From Alginatibacterium sediminis (GTDB lineage: Bacteria > Pseudomonadota > Gammaproteobacteria > Enterobacterales > Celerinatantimonadaceae), in contig NZ_RAQO01000013.1 of NCBI RefSeq assembly GCF_003610775.1, positions 1 to 64,000 of the forward strand: DNA of 64,000 bases. Direction: 5' to 3'. Below the pieces are notes generated by a model. It did not search any database and had not been told where the DNA came from. It saw only the letters and a program-made list of their open reading frames with translations. Position 1 is the stretch's first letter. Every line of letters starts with the position of its first letter. Below are positions 27,638 to 34,801 of this stretch, piece by piece. Position numbers and translations under genes: made by a program.

Positions 27638-29431
27638 TTAATTGGAATACAAGGTTTGATAAAGACCAGGTGTGTCTATTAAATCCCGATGGCTTCCCGA
27701 CTGTGTCATTTTACCGTCGTCTAAAACGTAAATAAGGTCTGCACGTTGGATTGCGCTAAGTCGATGAGCAATGATTAATGTCGTCCGTCCTTTTAGAAAG
27801 CTATCCAGATTCGCCAAAATCCTAGCTTCGGTCTCCGTATCAAGAGCAGAAGTTGCTTCATCAAGAATAACTACTTTTGGATCGCTAAGTAACATTCGAG
27901 CAATCGCCAAACGCTGCCTTTGACCGCCAGACAAACGCACCCCATTACGTCCTATTCGGGTATTAAGTTGATCCTTGAGTTCCCGAACTGTCGACTCCAG
28001 CTCTGCGAGTTTTAAAGCTGACCAGATTTCAGAGTCACTAAAGCTATTCCCCATACTCAGGTTTTCGCGGATTGTGGTGTTAAATAATATAGGTTGTTGC
28101 AGTACCGTCGCCACGTTATTACGTACGCATTGGTAACCAATATCTTCAATCGAATGCCGATTATACCGAATAGCACCAGCTTGGGCTTGATATAGGCCTA
28201 ACAATAGCTGCACTATTGTCGACTTACCGCCACCGCTGACAGAAACAATGGCTGCTTTTTGGCCCGCTTCAATTTGCATAGAAACCTGTTTTAACAGCGG
28301 TTTATTCTTAGAGTAATAGAAATCAACATTCTCAATTTCGACAGAAATACCTTTTTCCGGTTGCTCAAAAGGATTTACTTTATTGGGATAAAATGGCTCT
28401 GTCTCTAGAGCTAACAATTCGTTGAGCCTCGACATTGCTGCCTGGGCGCCAAAAAAACTATATTGCATGCTTAGCAACTCTTGCACAGGTCCCATCATGA
28501 ACCACAGATATCCGAAGACCGCAAAAATCTCCCCCACGCTAAGCCCAGAGAACACCACCATCAACATCGCAATGGCTCTAAATATTTCAAAACCAAGCAA
28601 AAAGATGGTGAAACTTAAGCGCTCAACCGCTTCAGTTTTCCAGTTTGATTCAATTGAATAGTCTCGCAGTTGCTGCGCAGCATCTGATACGCGGGCAAAG
28701 TACTGCTGTTCTCGTTGCGCCGTTCGAAGTTGATTAATCGCATCCAAGGTTTCGACAAGCGATAACTGAAAAGCCTCAAATGCAGCGTTCTCCTTACGTT
28801 TGAGTTGTTTTACTCGCTTTCCAAAACTGCGGGAAAAATAAATAACCGCAGGGTTAAGCACAATGATAATTAAACCTAAAGTCCAATCAATCCAGAGCAA
28901 AATTCCAGCCACACCAATGATCGTCATAACGCTCATCAATAACTTTGACAACGATACACTGATAAATTTGTCGAGCGTTTCCACATCTGTTACACAGCGA
29001 GCACTGATAGCAGCAGCACCTTGAGTTTCGTATTCGCGCAGCGACACCTTGGGCAAAAAATCCAAAACTTGTTCGCGAATCTGAAAACTGATTTGCTTTC
29101 CAATAATTGTAAATTGCCGGCTTTGGGCAACGCCAAGAATCAAAGCTGCTATGCGCATACAACACACCATAGCAAGGATGAACAATATGTATGCAGTGGG
29201 TCCATGCCATGATTGCGGCAAAAATTGTTGCATCAAATCAACGGCTTTCCCGGGCTGATTTAATAGCACTTCGTCGACCAATAAGGGCATCATTAGTGGG
29301 ATCGGTACCGAGACTAAGGTTGCAAGCAATGCAATCACATGCGCTTTTATAAGAACGGGTTTATGCTTGAAAATTTGCTGGCGGATTTGCTGCCACGAAA
29401 GAGTATTTACTACAGAGGGTACGACTGACAT
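27638..29431 (-). CDS. ABC exporter (fused permease-ATPase)
   Basis: A 597-aa half-transporter with six membrane segments in the first ~310 residues and a C-terminal ATPase. Walker A is VSVSGGGKST, the ABC signature RLSGGQRQR, Walker B VVILDEATSALD. It resembles the MsbA/LmrA exporter class rather than an importer. It has no peptidase domain, so bacteriocin-type processing is not expected. A Fur-like sequence lies 12 bp upstream of the ATG. Substrate unknown; a lipid, drug or siderophore-like compound are all possible. Confidence 0.85.
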   Translation of the reverse strand: MSVVPSVVNTLSWQQIRQQIFKHKPVLIKAHVIALLATLVSVPIPLMMPLLVDEVLLNQPGKAVDLMQQFLPQSWHGPTAYILFILAMVCCMRIAALILGVAQSRQFTIIGKQISFQIREQVLDFLPKVSLREYETQGAAAISARCVTDVETLDKFISVSLSKLLMSVMTIIGVAGILLWIDWTLGLIIIVLNPAVIYFSRSFGKRVKQLKRKENAAFEAFQLSLVETLDAINQLRTAQREQQYFARVSDAAQQLRDYSIESNWKTEAVERLSFTIFLLGFEIFRAIAMLMVVFSGLSVGEIFAVFGYLWFMMGPVQELLSMQYSFFGAQAAMSRLNELLALETEPFYPNKVNPFEQPEKGISVEIENVDFYYSKNKPLLKQVSMQIEAGQKAAIVSVSGGGKSTIVQLLLGLYQAQAGAIRYNRHSIEDIGYQCVRNNVATVLQQPILFNTTIRENLSMGNSFSDSEIWSALKLAELESTVRELKDQLNTRIGRNGVRLSGGQRQRLAIARMLLSDPKVVILDEATSALDTETEARILANLDSFLKGRTTLIIAHRLSAIQRADLIYVLDDGKMTQSGSHRDLIDTPGLYQTLYSN

Positions 29432-29442
29432 GCCAACCTAAA

Positions 29443-29457
29443 TGAGAATCAATAATA
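29443..29457. promoter_or_regulatory. Fur-box-like sequence upstream of the ABC exporter
   Basis: TGAGAATCAATAATA matches 10 of 14 defined positions of the 7-1-7 Fur motif TGATAATNATTATCA. It starts 12 bp upstream of the exporter ATG (29431, - strand). Such a site would place the exporter under iron repression. One site with this score could be chance in an A+T-rich gap. Confidence 0.35.
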
Positions 29458-29503
29458 GTATGTTTTATACTAAACCTGACCGACCTAAAAAACTACAAAA
29501 AAC

Positions 29504-30394
29504 CTAGTCTTTATCAAAGTGCTCCGCGATGAATGTCCAAAACAGGGAAACCGTTTCTCTTAGTGCAACGTCACGGTGTCGGAGCATATATATGGGAACT
29601 TCACTTTGCCAATTAAAGTCCTGAACCTTAATTGCAATTAATTGCCCCCTATCAAGTTCTTCACGAACTAAGTGTAAGGGAATACGAGCCCAGCCCATGC
29701 CACTAAGTAAGAGCTGCTTTTTGGCGTAGTAATCACTTACAAACCAGCGCTGCGCGCCATTAATCACATTGATATTGTCAAACGGTGCTTGTGATCCCGA
29801 ATCGGCGAGCAAAATATGCGGATGCCTTCTAATTTGGGCATGACTCAGGCTTTGACCATCAACCATACTTTCAAATAGCTCGGGGGCAGCAACGGTTAAC
29901 ATACGCATACTAGTAATCTGTTTAAGCTCAAAATGTCCATCAGCACCAATACTAGGCCCTATAGATAAATCGCTACTACCGAGTTGCAAGGGTTCTAGTA
30001 TTCCAGATAAATGACCTGTCTCAATATTGAGCTGCAAGCTAGTTTGCTGAGTTTTGAACGCCTTAATCGCTGTAAACAGGGGTTCTAGTTCGCACATCGG
30101 GCTTAAGGTTAAGCGTAAAACCGGGTCGGCGCCCTTCGATAGTTGCTGAGCAAATAAATCGAGCTCTTGAGCATGCAGCATTAATTGTTGCGCTTGCTGA
30201 TACAGCTGTTCCCCTGCGCTGGTTAACTGCGGCCGGTAAGGCTCACGATCGAACAGTTGTAAATCGTAATGCATTTCCAGTTTTCTAACCGATGCACTAA
30301 TGCTTGGCTGAGTTTTGTGAAGGTGTAAGGCCGCACTACGAAAACTACCAAATTGGACCACTGCAATAAACGCTCGTAAGTGTTCATGGTTCAT
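29504..30394 (-). CDS. LysR-family transcriptional regulator
   Basis: A 296-aa regulator with an N-terminal winged helix (residues 1-60, including FRSAALHLHKTQPSISASVRKLE) and a C-terminal effector-binding domain. It is divergent from the TauE/SafE permease, and a T-N11-A palindrome sits between them, which suggests the permease is its target. The same strand continues into the ABC exporter after 72 bp. The inducer is not evident. Confidence 0.9.
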   Translation of the reverse strand: MNHEHLRAFIAVVQFGSFRSAALHLHKTQPSISASVRKLEMHYDLQLFDREPYRPQLTSAGEQLYQQAQQLMLHAQELDLFAQQLSKGADPVLRLTLSPMCELEPLFTAIKAFKTQQTSLQLNIETGHLSGILEPLQLGSSDLSIGPSIGADGHFELKQITSMRMLTVAAPELFESMVDGQSLSHAQIRRHPHILLADSGSQAPFDNINVINGAQRWFVSDYYAKKQLLLSGMGWARIPLHLVREELDRGQLIAIKVQDFNWQSEVPIYMLRHRDVALRETVSLFWTFIAEHFDKD

Positions 30395-30424
30395 AGTAAT
30401 GAGATTCCCAAGCCAAAAACATCA

Positions 30425-30439
30425 TAGATTAAAACTATC
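30425..30439. promoter_or_regulatory. LysR-type T-N11-A box between lysR and tauE
   Basis: ATAG-N7-CTAT forms a 15-bp interrupted palindrome with the T-N11-A spacing of LysR operators. It lies 31 bp upstream of the regulator start and 75 bp upstream of the permease start, the usual position for autoregulation plus divergent activation. Confidence 0.45.
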
Positions 30440-30513
30440 ATCATTAATCAAACTTGCAATTATTATGTTTATGTACTGGCTGTTATTCTTGCTGCAATCA
30501 AACAGGAGGTACA

Positions 30514-31236
30514 TTGGATAATTCAATATTGGTATTACATGTAGCAGCCATGCTTAGCGGCATTTCGAAGTTTTCAGTTGGCGGAATGGGTGCATTAATT
30601 CTACCTTTGCTCTTGTTGGCCTTCCCTGGTCAGCAAGCACTTGCCATACTCATCCCAATGTTTCTTGTCGCAGATCTTTTAACCATGGTCTGCTATCGAA
30701 AAAACATTAATTGGAAAGTCTTACTGCGCCTACTAGCTTTGATGGCGGTAGGTTGCGTATTAGGAGCCGTGCTTATGAATAGCATCAACACTCACCAATT
30801 TGCACGGATTATAGGCCTAACTATACTTGGTATGCTGCTACTGAGCATCTACCTAGAATATAACCAGACGCAAATAAGAACATCTTCGCTGGCTCAATCC
30901 AGTAGCGGTATTTTCGCAGGTTTTATTAGTATGACGGCAAATTCGGCGGGCCCAATAATGAGCCTATACCTACTCGAAGAAAAGCTAGGTAAACCCAGCT
31001 ATGTCAGCACTCGAGCATGGCTAGCCGGAATGGTTAATATCATCAAAATACCGTTGTTAGTTAGCATTGGAGCTTTAAACACACAAACAGCACTCTTAAG
31101 CTTGAGTGCTTTACCAAGTCTATTGCTTGGTGCATGGCTCGGATACAAACTACTCAAACGAATAAGTTTTACTCAGCTCACATGGTCTGTCAGGTGTCTA
31201 ATTGTTTTAGCAGCTGGAAGTTTACTCTTAAATTAG
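30514..31236 (+). CDS. TauE/SafE-family membrane transporter
   Basis: A 240-aa protein with about seven to eight membrane segments of the TauE/SafE (DUF81) family, which move sulfite, sulfonates or related anions. The start is decided by a strong AGGAGG five bases before TTG 30514; a longer open frame to 30454 has no ribosome site and a cysteine-rich non-membrane leader. The glycine-rich GISKFSVGGMGALILPLLL near the N-terminus is typical. The substrate is unknown. The stop overlaps the convergent VF530 gene by 4 bp. Confidence 0.87.
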   Translation: MDNSILVLHVAAMLSGISKFSVGGMGALILPLLLLAFPGQQALAILIPMFLVADLLTMVCYRKNINWKVLLRLLALMAVGCVLGAVLMNSINTHQFARIIGLTILGMLLLSIYLEYNQTQIRTSSLAQSSSGIFAGFISMTANSAGPIMSLYLLEEKLGKPSYVSTRAWLAGMVNIIKIPLLVSIGALNTQTALLSLSALPSLLLGAWLGYKLLKRISFTQLTWSVRCLIVLAAGSLLLN

Positions 31237-31487
31237 GCTCTTGGTGAATCAGCCCAAGGGTCGTCGGCTTTTTGTTTAGCTTGCAAATCAATATACAACT
31301 CTTCAACTTTTGTTCTAGCCCAAGGAGTTTTACGCAAAAATGTGAGACTAGACTTCAAACTTGGATCATGAGAGAAACAACGTATATCGACGAGCTTAGC
31401 CAGCCCATCCCAATCGTAATGGCCCTGAAGCTCGGTTAGGATCAGCTTAAGGGTTTTACCGTGAAGGGGATCTGAGGAAGCGTGCAT
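31233..31487 (-). CDS. VF530 family protein (DUF2132)
   Basis: An 84-aa small protein matching the VF530/DUF2132 family: DPLHGKTLKLILTELQ, then CFSHDPSLKSSLTFLRKTPW, then ARTKVEELY. Family members have a helical DNA-binding-like fold known from a Vibrio structure, but no proven role. It overlaps the TauE stop on the other strand by 4 bp. Confidence 0.85.
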   Translation of the reverse strand: MHASSDPLHGKTLKLILTELQGHYDWDGLAKLVDIRCFSHDPSLKSSLTFLRKTPWARTKVEELYIDLQAKQKADDPWADSPRA

Positions 31488-31614
31488 TGAGTAATTCTCG
31501 ATTAGAAACCATTTATTCGTGGATCATAGCAAGCTACAGACAAACTTACTAAAGAAATGCGCTATAAGGCTCGTTAAACACAACAATCAATCAGCTTCGA
31601 TCAATAGCCCAAGA

Positions 31615-32034
31615 CTACTCTGAGTTGCTTACTTTCCTGCGTAGCGCTTTGGTTTGGCCAGCTTTAGTTTTTTTGTCCATACGTCGTCGTTGCGACCCAC
31701 GAGTCGGCTTTGTAGCGCGGCGCGCTTTTTGTACCACAACAGCTGATTGGACAAGCTCTATGAATCGAGTAATTGCGTCCTGGCGGTTCTTGTCTTGAGT
31801 TCGGTGCTGCTGCGCCTTAATGATCAAAACACCGTCTTTGGAGATACGTTTGTCTTTCAGCTCAAGCAGCCGTTGCTTATAAAACTCAGGCAAACTGGAA
31901 TTCACAATATCAAAGCGCAAATGGATCGCACTTGAAACCTTATTGACGTTTTGTCCCCCCGCGCCTTGAGCACGGATAGCTGTCAGCTCTAGTGCATCCT
32001 CTTCGAGCTCAACAGTATTGGACAGAGTGATCAT
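31615..32034 (-). CDS. arfB: Alternative ribosome-rescue hydrolase ArfB
   Basis: A 139-aa codon-independent peptidyl-tRNA hydrolase that frees stalled ribosomes lacking a stop codon. The GGQ catalytic loop is in RAQGAGGQNVNKVSSAIHLR, and the C-terminal tail is strongly basic (ATKPTRGSQRRRMDKKTK), as needed to enter the empty mRNA channel. It begins 1 bp after the ohrR stop, so rescue capacity may rise with the peroxide response. Confidence 0.93.
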   Translation of the reverse strand: MITLSNTVELEEDALELTAIRAQGAGGQNVNKVSSAIHLRFDIVNSSLPEFYKQRLLELKDKRISKDGVLIIKAQQHRTQDKNRQDAITRFIELVQSAVVVQKARRATKPTRGSQRRRMDKKTKAGQTKALRRKVSNSE

Positions 32035-32035
32035 T

Positions 32036-32485
32036 TTAAGCTTTCGAATCTAGAAGAAGCATAAGCAATTTATCAACTTTTAGTTTCAAACCTTCAACTT
32101 CTTGCATATCTAGATCCACATGACATCGCATTTGCGAAGGCACTTTGCTAGCTTCTGTCTGTAGTTGTTTGCCTTCATCAGTTAAACTTATCAGGCGTAC
32201 TCGCTCGTCCATCTCGCAACGGCGGCGCATAATTAAACCTTTACTATCGAGCCGTTTTAACAAAGGCGTCAACGTTCCAGAGTCCAAATGTAAACGCTCA
32301 CCAAGAACTTTTACATTAACCTGCTGCTCTTGCCACAATACCATCATCACAATGTACTGCAGATAAGTTAAATCTATTGCCTCTAAGATTGGCCGATAAG
32401 CACGAGTCATAGCATTTGATAGACTATAGATAGAGAAACACAACTGGTTTTCTAACATCATTTCGGCATTACAGGGCTTATTCAT
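32036..32485 (-). CDS. ohrR: Organic hydroperoxide repressor OhrR
   Basis: A 149-aa MarR-family repressor. The reactive cysteine lies in LENQLCFSIYS, followed by LTYLQYIVMMVLW and the recognition region LHLDSGTLTPLLKRLDSKG, all typical of OhrR. The annotated start ATG 32485 gives the family N-terminus; a longer frame to 32566 would run through the operator. Organic peroxides oxidise the cysteine and release DNA. It probably controls the RTTG-N4-CAAY sites found here, ohr, and the secreted-protein genes between. Confidence 0.93.
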   Translation of the reverse strand: MNKPCNAEMMLENQLCFSIYSLSNAMTRAYRPILEAIDLTYLQYIVMMVLWQEQQVNVKVLGERLHLDSGTLTPLLKRLDSKGLIMRRRCEMDERVRLISLTDEGKQLQTEASKVPSQMRCHVDLDMQEVEGLKLKVDKLLMLLLDSKA

Positions 32486-32506
32486 ATTCGTCGACCTTTT
32501 ATATAC

Positions 32507-32518
32507 ATTGCGCACAAT
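32507..32518. promoter_or_regulatory. OhrR-type operator candidate 1 (ohrR promoter)
   Basis: ATTG-CGCA-CAAT is an interrupted palindrome 22 bp upstream of the ohrR start, embedded in a wider TATA-flanked dyad. The position would allow OhrR to repress its own transcription. Confidence 0.5.
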
Positions 32519-32698
32519 ATACTTCAAAACTCTTTTAATTTCGACCTCTTTTTGTACAACATTCAATATAAATTCTGCTTTAGCATTTGCTCTATTTCAG
32601 CTCATACACTCGAGTTTAAAAAACATTTTAAAAAAATAACTTTCTAAGGCGTTGAAATTAAATAAAAAATAACAAGCAATATAGTTGCCATCAAATTA

Positions 32699-32753
32699 AT
32701 TGCGCACAACCCTATTGCAATCAATCGACACTACCAATATAGTTGTCCGCAAC
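32699..32753. promoter_or_regulatory. OhrR-type operator candidates 2 and 3
   Basis: ATTG-CGCA-CAAC (32699-32710) and GTTG-TCCG-CAAC (32742-32753) have the same half-sites and 4-bp spacing as the element in the ohrR promoter. Their centres are 43 bp apart, close to four helical turns, so two dimers could bind on one face. They lie 123-178 bp before the first DUF2057-like gene. Confidence 0.5.
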
Positions 32754-32876
32754 CTAATTGCTAAATCGCAGTTATCCAGTAATTGTAACTGAAGAGCTAA
32801 ACAAGATTTCAAAACAAGAACGTCTCGAAATTAGATTTTAGTCCTTCGATATCAAAATAAGTATTTTTGGAGATAT

Positions 32877-33233
32877 ATGATGAATACAACAACAACTCTT
32901 TTGACAGCCGCTGCACTATTCGGTGCATTCACAGTGAACGCAGCCACCATCAACACCGGCCCAGGTGTCATTGTGAGTGCCATTGATGGCGTAAACACCA
33001 CCCTTGAAACACGTCACTCTACCCAGTTAAACCCGGGGACCTATGAACTTGCAGTCCGCTACGGCATTCAAGATCACAGTAGCAACGATGCTAGCTACTT
33101 CCACAGTGAGCGCCAGATTATCACTGTGAATGTTCAAGACAGCGACTTAACTGTCAGTGTTCCAAGTTACTACGCTGACCCCGAAGTGGCCGCCTATCAC
33201 TTTGCCCGCAGCCCACAAATCATCGTTAAATAA
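32877..33233 (+). CDS. Small secreted DUF2057/YccT-like protein, copy 1
   Basis: A 118-aa protein with a signal peptide (about residues 1-23, ending VNA-A) and a mature domain of ~95 residues. The layout GVIVSAIDG ... LNPGTYELAVRYG ... VPSYYADPEVAAYHFARSP resembles the N-terminal half of DUF2057/YccT proteins (LDG, GxHQLVFR, LP..EANHF motifs), but the usual C-terminal half is absent. No catalytic residues are evident. GGAG lies upstream of an ATGATG start. It is the intact member of three copies and lies in the ohrR-ohr locus. Confidence 0.75.
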   Translation: MMNTTTTLLTAAALFGAFTVNAATINTGPGVIVSAIDGVNTTLETRHSTQLNPGTYELAVRYGIQDHSSNDASYFHSERQIITVNVQDSDLTVSVPSYYADPEVAAYHFARSPQIIVK

Positions 33234-33257
33234 TCGAATTAAAATTTTGGAGTCAAC

Positions 33258-33543
33258 ATGAAAAGTTCAATCAAAGCAATCGTAGCCCTTAGTTTCCTTG
33301 GCGCAGTTGGCGTAAATGCGGCCACCATCTACCCAGTTAAACCCGGGGACCTATGAACTAGCAGTCCGCTATGGCATTCAAGATCACAGTAGCAACGATG
33401 CTAGCTACTTCCACAGTGAGCGCCAGATTATCACTGTAAACGTTCAAGACAGCGACTTAACCGTCAGTGTTCCAAGTTATTACGCTGACCCCGAAGTGGC
33501 CGCTTATCACTTCGCAAGAAGCCCAGAAATAATAGTTAAATGA
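33258..33543 (+). pseudogene. DUF2057-like copy 2, broken by a 68-bp deletion
   Basis: ATG 33258 with GGAG upstream starts a good signal peptide (KSSIKAIVALSFLGAVGVNA), but after GCCACCATC the sequence jumps to TACCCAG, missing the 68 bases that copy 1 has at 32952-33019. The shift leads to a stop at 33354-33356. The rest (33330-33543) is 93% identical to copy 1 (15 of 214 differ); in codons, 13 of 14 substitutions are silent. An open frame with no signal peptide remains from 33316. The lesion looks recent. Confidence 0.85.
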
Positions 33544-33550
33544 TAAACAA

Positions 33551-33574
33551 AATGGGCGATCTCCCAAACGCCCA
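33551..33574 (+). terminator. Hairpin between copy 2 and ohr
   Basis: ATGGGCG pairs with CGCCCAT over a 10-nt loop, 8 bp after the copy 2 stop. No T-run follows, so transcription may continue into ohr, which has no operator-like element of its own. Confidence 0.4.
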
Positions 33575-33618
33575 TCAGATTACAAATTGATTAGTAAACA
33601 TATATAAGGAAGTTTAGA

Positions 33619-34041
33619 ATGAGCGCACTTTACACAACTAAAGCAACAGCCCTAGCGGGACGAAATGGCCAAGTAGCTACTGACGACAATAAATTGAATG
33701 TTGAACTAAGTTACCCAAAAGAAATGGGTGGTTCCGGTTTAGGCAGCAATCCTGAGCAACTGTTTGCCGCCGGCTACGCAGCTTGTTTCTCCAACGCAAT
33801 ATTATTTGTGGCTAACGAAGCTAAGATTGCTTTAAAACAAGCACCTACAAGTGCAGAAGTAGGAATCCATCCCCGGGCTGAAGGTGGATTCGAATTATCA
33901 GTAAGTCTTAGTGTTGAACTTGAACTCGAAGCTGAGCAAGCTCAAAGTCTTGTCAAAACGGCGCATCAAGTCTGCCCTTACTCCAACGCGACCCGCAATA
34001 ATATTGACGTAAAACTTAGCGTTAATGGCGTAGCCATCTAG
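33619..34041 (+). CDS. ohr: Organic hydroperoxide reductase Ohr
   Basis: A 140-aa thiol peroxidase of the Ohr/OsmC family that reduces fatty-acid and other organic hydroperoxides using lipoyl-protein electrons. The peroxidatic cysteine is in GYAACFSNAI and the resolving cysteine in HQVCPYSNATR. AAGGAAG precedes the ATG. Lipoate enzymes that can supply electrons depend on lipB/lipA upstream in this window (known for the family, not shown here). Expression is likely from the upstream operator region through the DUF2057-like genes. Confidence 0.95.
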   Translation: MSALYTTKATALAGRNGQVATDDNKLNVELSYPKEMGGSGLGSNPEQLFAAGYAACFSNAILFVANEAKIALKQAPTSAEVGIHPRAEGGFELSVSLSVELELEAEQAQSLVKTAHQVCPYSNATRNNIDVKLSVNGVAI

Positions 34042-34438
34042 TGCAATACCCCAGTAAATCGTTGTTTGCCGGCGTTATACTCAATAGCGCCGCCGCGTCA
34101 ATCAAGTCTGCTGGCTTACTGGGTTACAATTTACTTCAACAATCAGTTTTACTGAGCCCTCTTAGAGTAATCGCGATCTAATAATAATGGTCGTGAGACT
34201 TCCACTCCTAAATTACCTCTGGGAAGTTCTGCGGGTATATCATCGGCGATTTGATTAGCTAGTAATCGGCCTAGAGCTCTTTGACTATAGTCCTTATCCC
34301 TGGTGTCTAACTCAAAAATGCTACACTTGATATAGAGTCCCAAAAGCTGAGACATAAAAACGGTCTTTTTATTGGTAAACTTATCGCATACTTTGTACGT
34401 ATAGAAAGAACCAACTTTAGAATGTTTTGGAGATTGTT
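34042..34438. other. Intergenic stretch with nested stem-loop after ohr
   Basis: About 400 bp without a convincing gene. An outer stem CCCAGTAA/TTACTGGG (34050-34057 with 34116-34123) encloses a 9-bp inner stem CGGCGTTAT/ATAGCGCCG (34070-34092, one G-T pair). A 68-codon frame on the - strand (34149-34355) has no family match or ribosome site that I can see. The right end holds the promoter region of the third secreted-protein gene. Confidence 0.4.
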
Positions 34439-34801
34439 ATGAAAACTATTACACCTTTTTTGACAACAATTCTGTTACTCACAAGCTTTGCAGGACATGC
34501 TGCGTTTGTAAAAATGGGTTCGGGAATGACTTTGCTTTCAGTAGATAGTGCTAAAACCGATGCCGAAACCCGAAGAGGAATCGAACTAGCCCCTGGTTCT
34601 TATGAATTGGTTGTTCGCTACGCAACGGTAGATGACAGAAAGGGTGATATTAAAAGGTTCTCAAGTAAACCCCAAACAATAGCTATCGATGTCGGGAATA
34701 TCGACTTACACATAGGAGTACCAGGGCATTACGCAAAACCGGATACTGCGGCTTATCACTTCGCTAATGAACCCGAATTTATTATCAAAGAGAAAAAGTA
34801 A
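34439..34801 (+). CDS. Small secreted DUF2057/YccT-like protein, copy 3
   Basis: A 120-aa diverged paralogue of copy 1. The signal peptide (residues 1-20, ending GHA-A) precedes GMTLLSVDSAK, LAPGSYELVVRYA, SSKPQTIAID and DTAAYHFANEPEFIIK, the same motif order. ATG 34439 is chosen because TTTTGGAG lies eight bases upstream, the same leader sequence found before copies 1 and 2. The DUF2057 C-terminal half is again missing. The gene follows ohr on the same strand but has its own upstream space. Confidence 0.72.
   Translation: MKTITPFLTTILLLTSFAGHAAFVKMGSGMTLLSVDSAKTDAETRRGIELAPGSYELVVRYATVDDRKGDIKRFSSKPQTIAIDVGNIDLHIGVPGHYAKPDTAAYHFANEPEFIIKEKK

Larger units (their letters stand above)
32486..32876. 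other. Divergent regulatory region, ohrR to DUF2057-like gene
   Basis: A 391-bp A+T-rich stretch with no gene, lying between ohrR (leftward) and the first secreted-protein gene (rightward). It holds three related 12-bp elements of the form RTTG-N4-CAAY, at 32507-32518, 32699-32710 and 32742-32753, and a further imperfect GTTG-N4-CAAA near 32685. Both promoters must lie in it. Confidence 0.6.

Noticed and set aside
32486-32566. Longer OhrR start at 32566
   Set aside because: It adds 27 residues unlike any OhrR and runs through the operator-like dyad at 32507-32518; ATG 32485 fits the family.
34149-34355. 68-codon frame on the - strand after ohr
   Set aside because: There is no recognised homologue, no clear ribosome site, and the codon pattern is unlike the neighbours.
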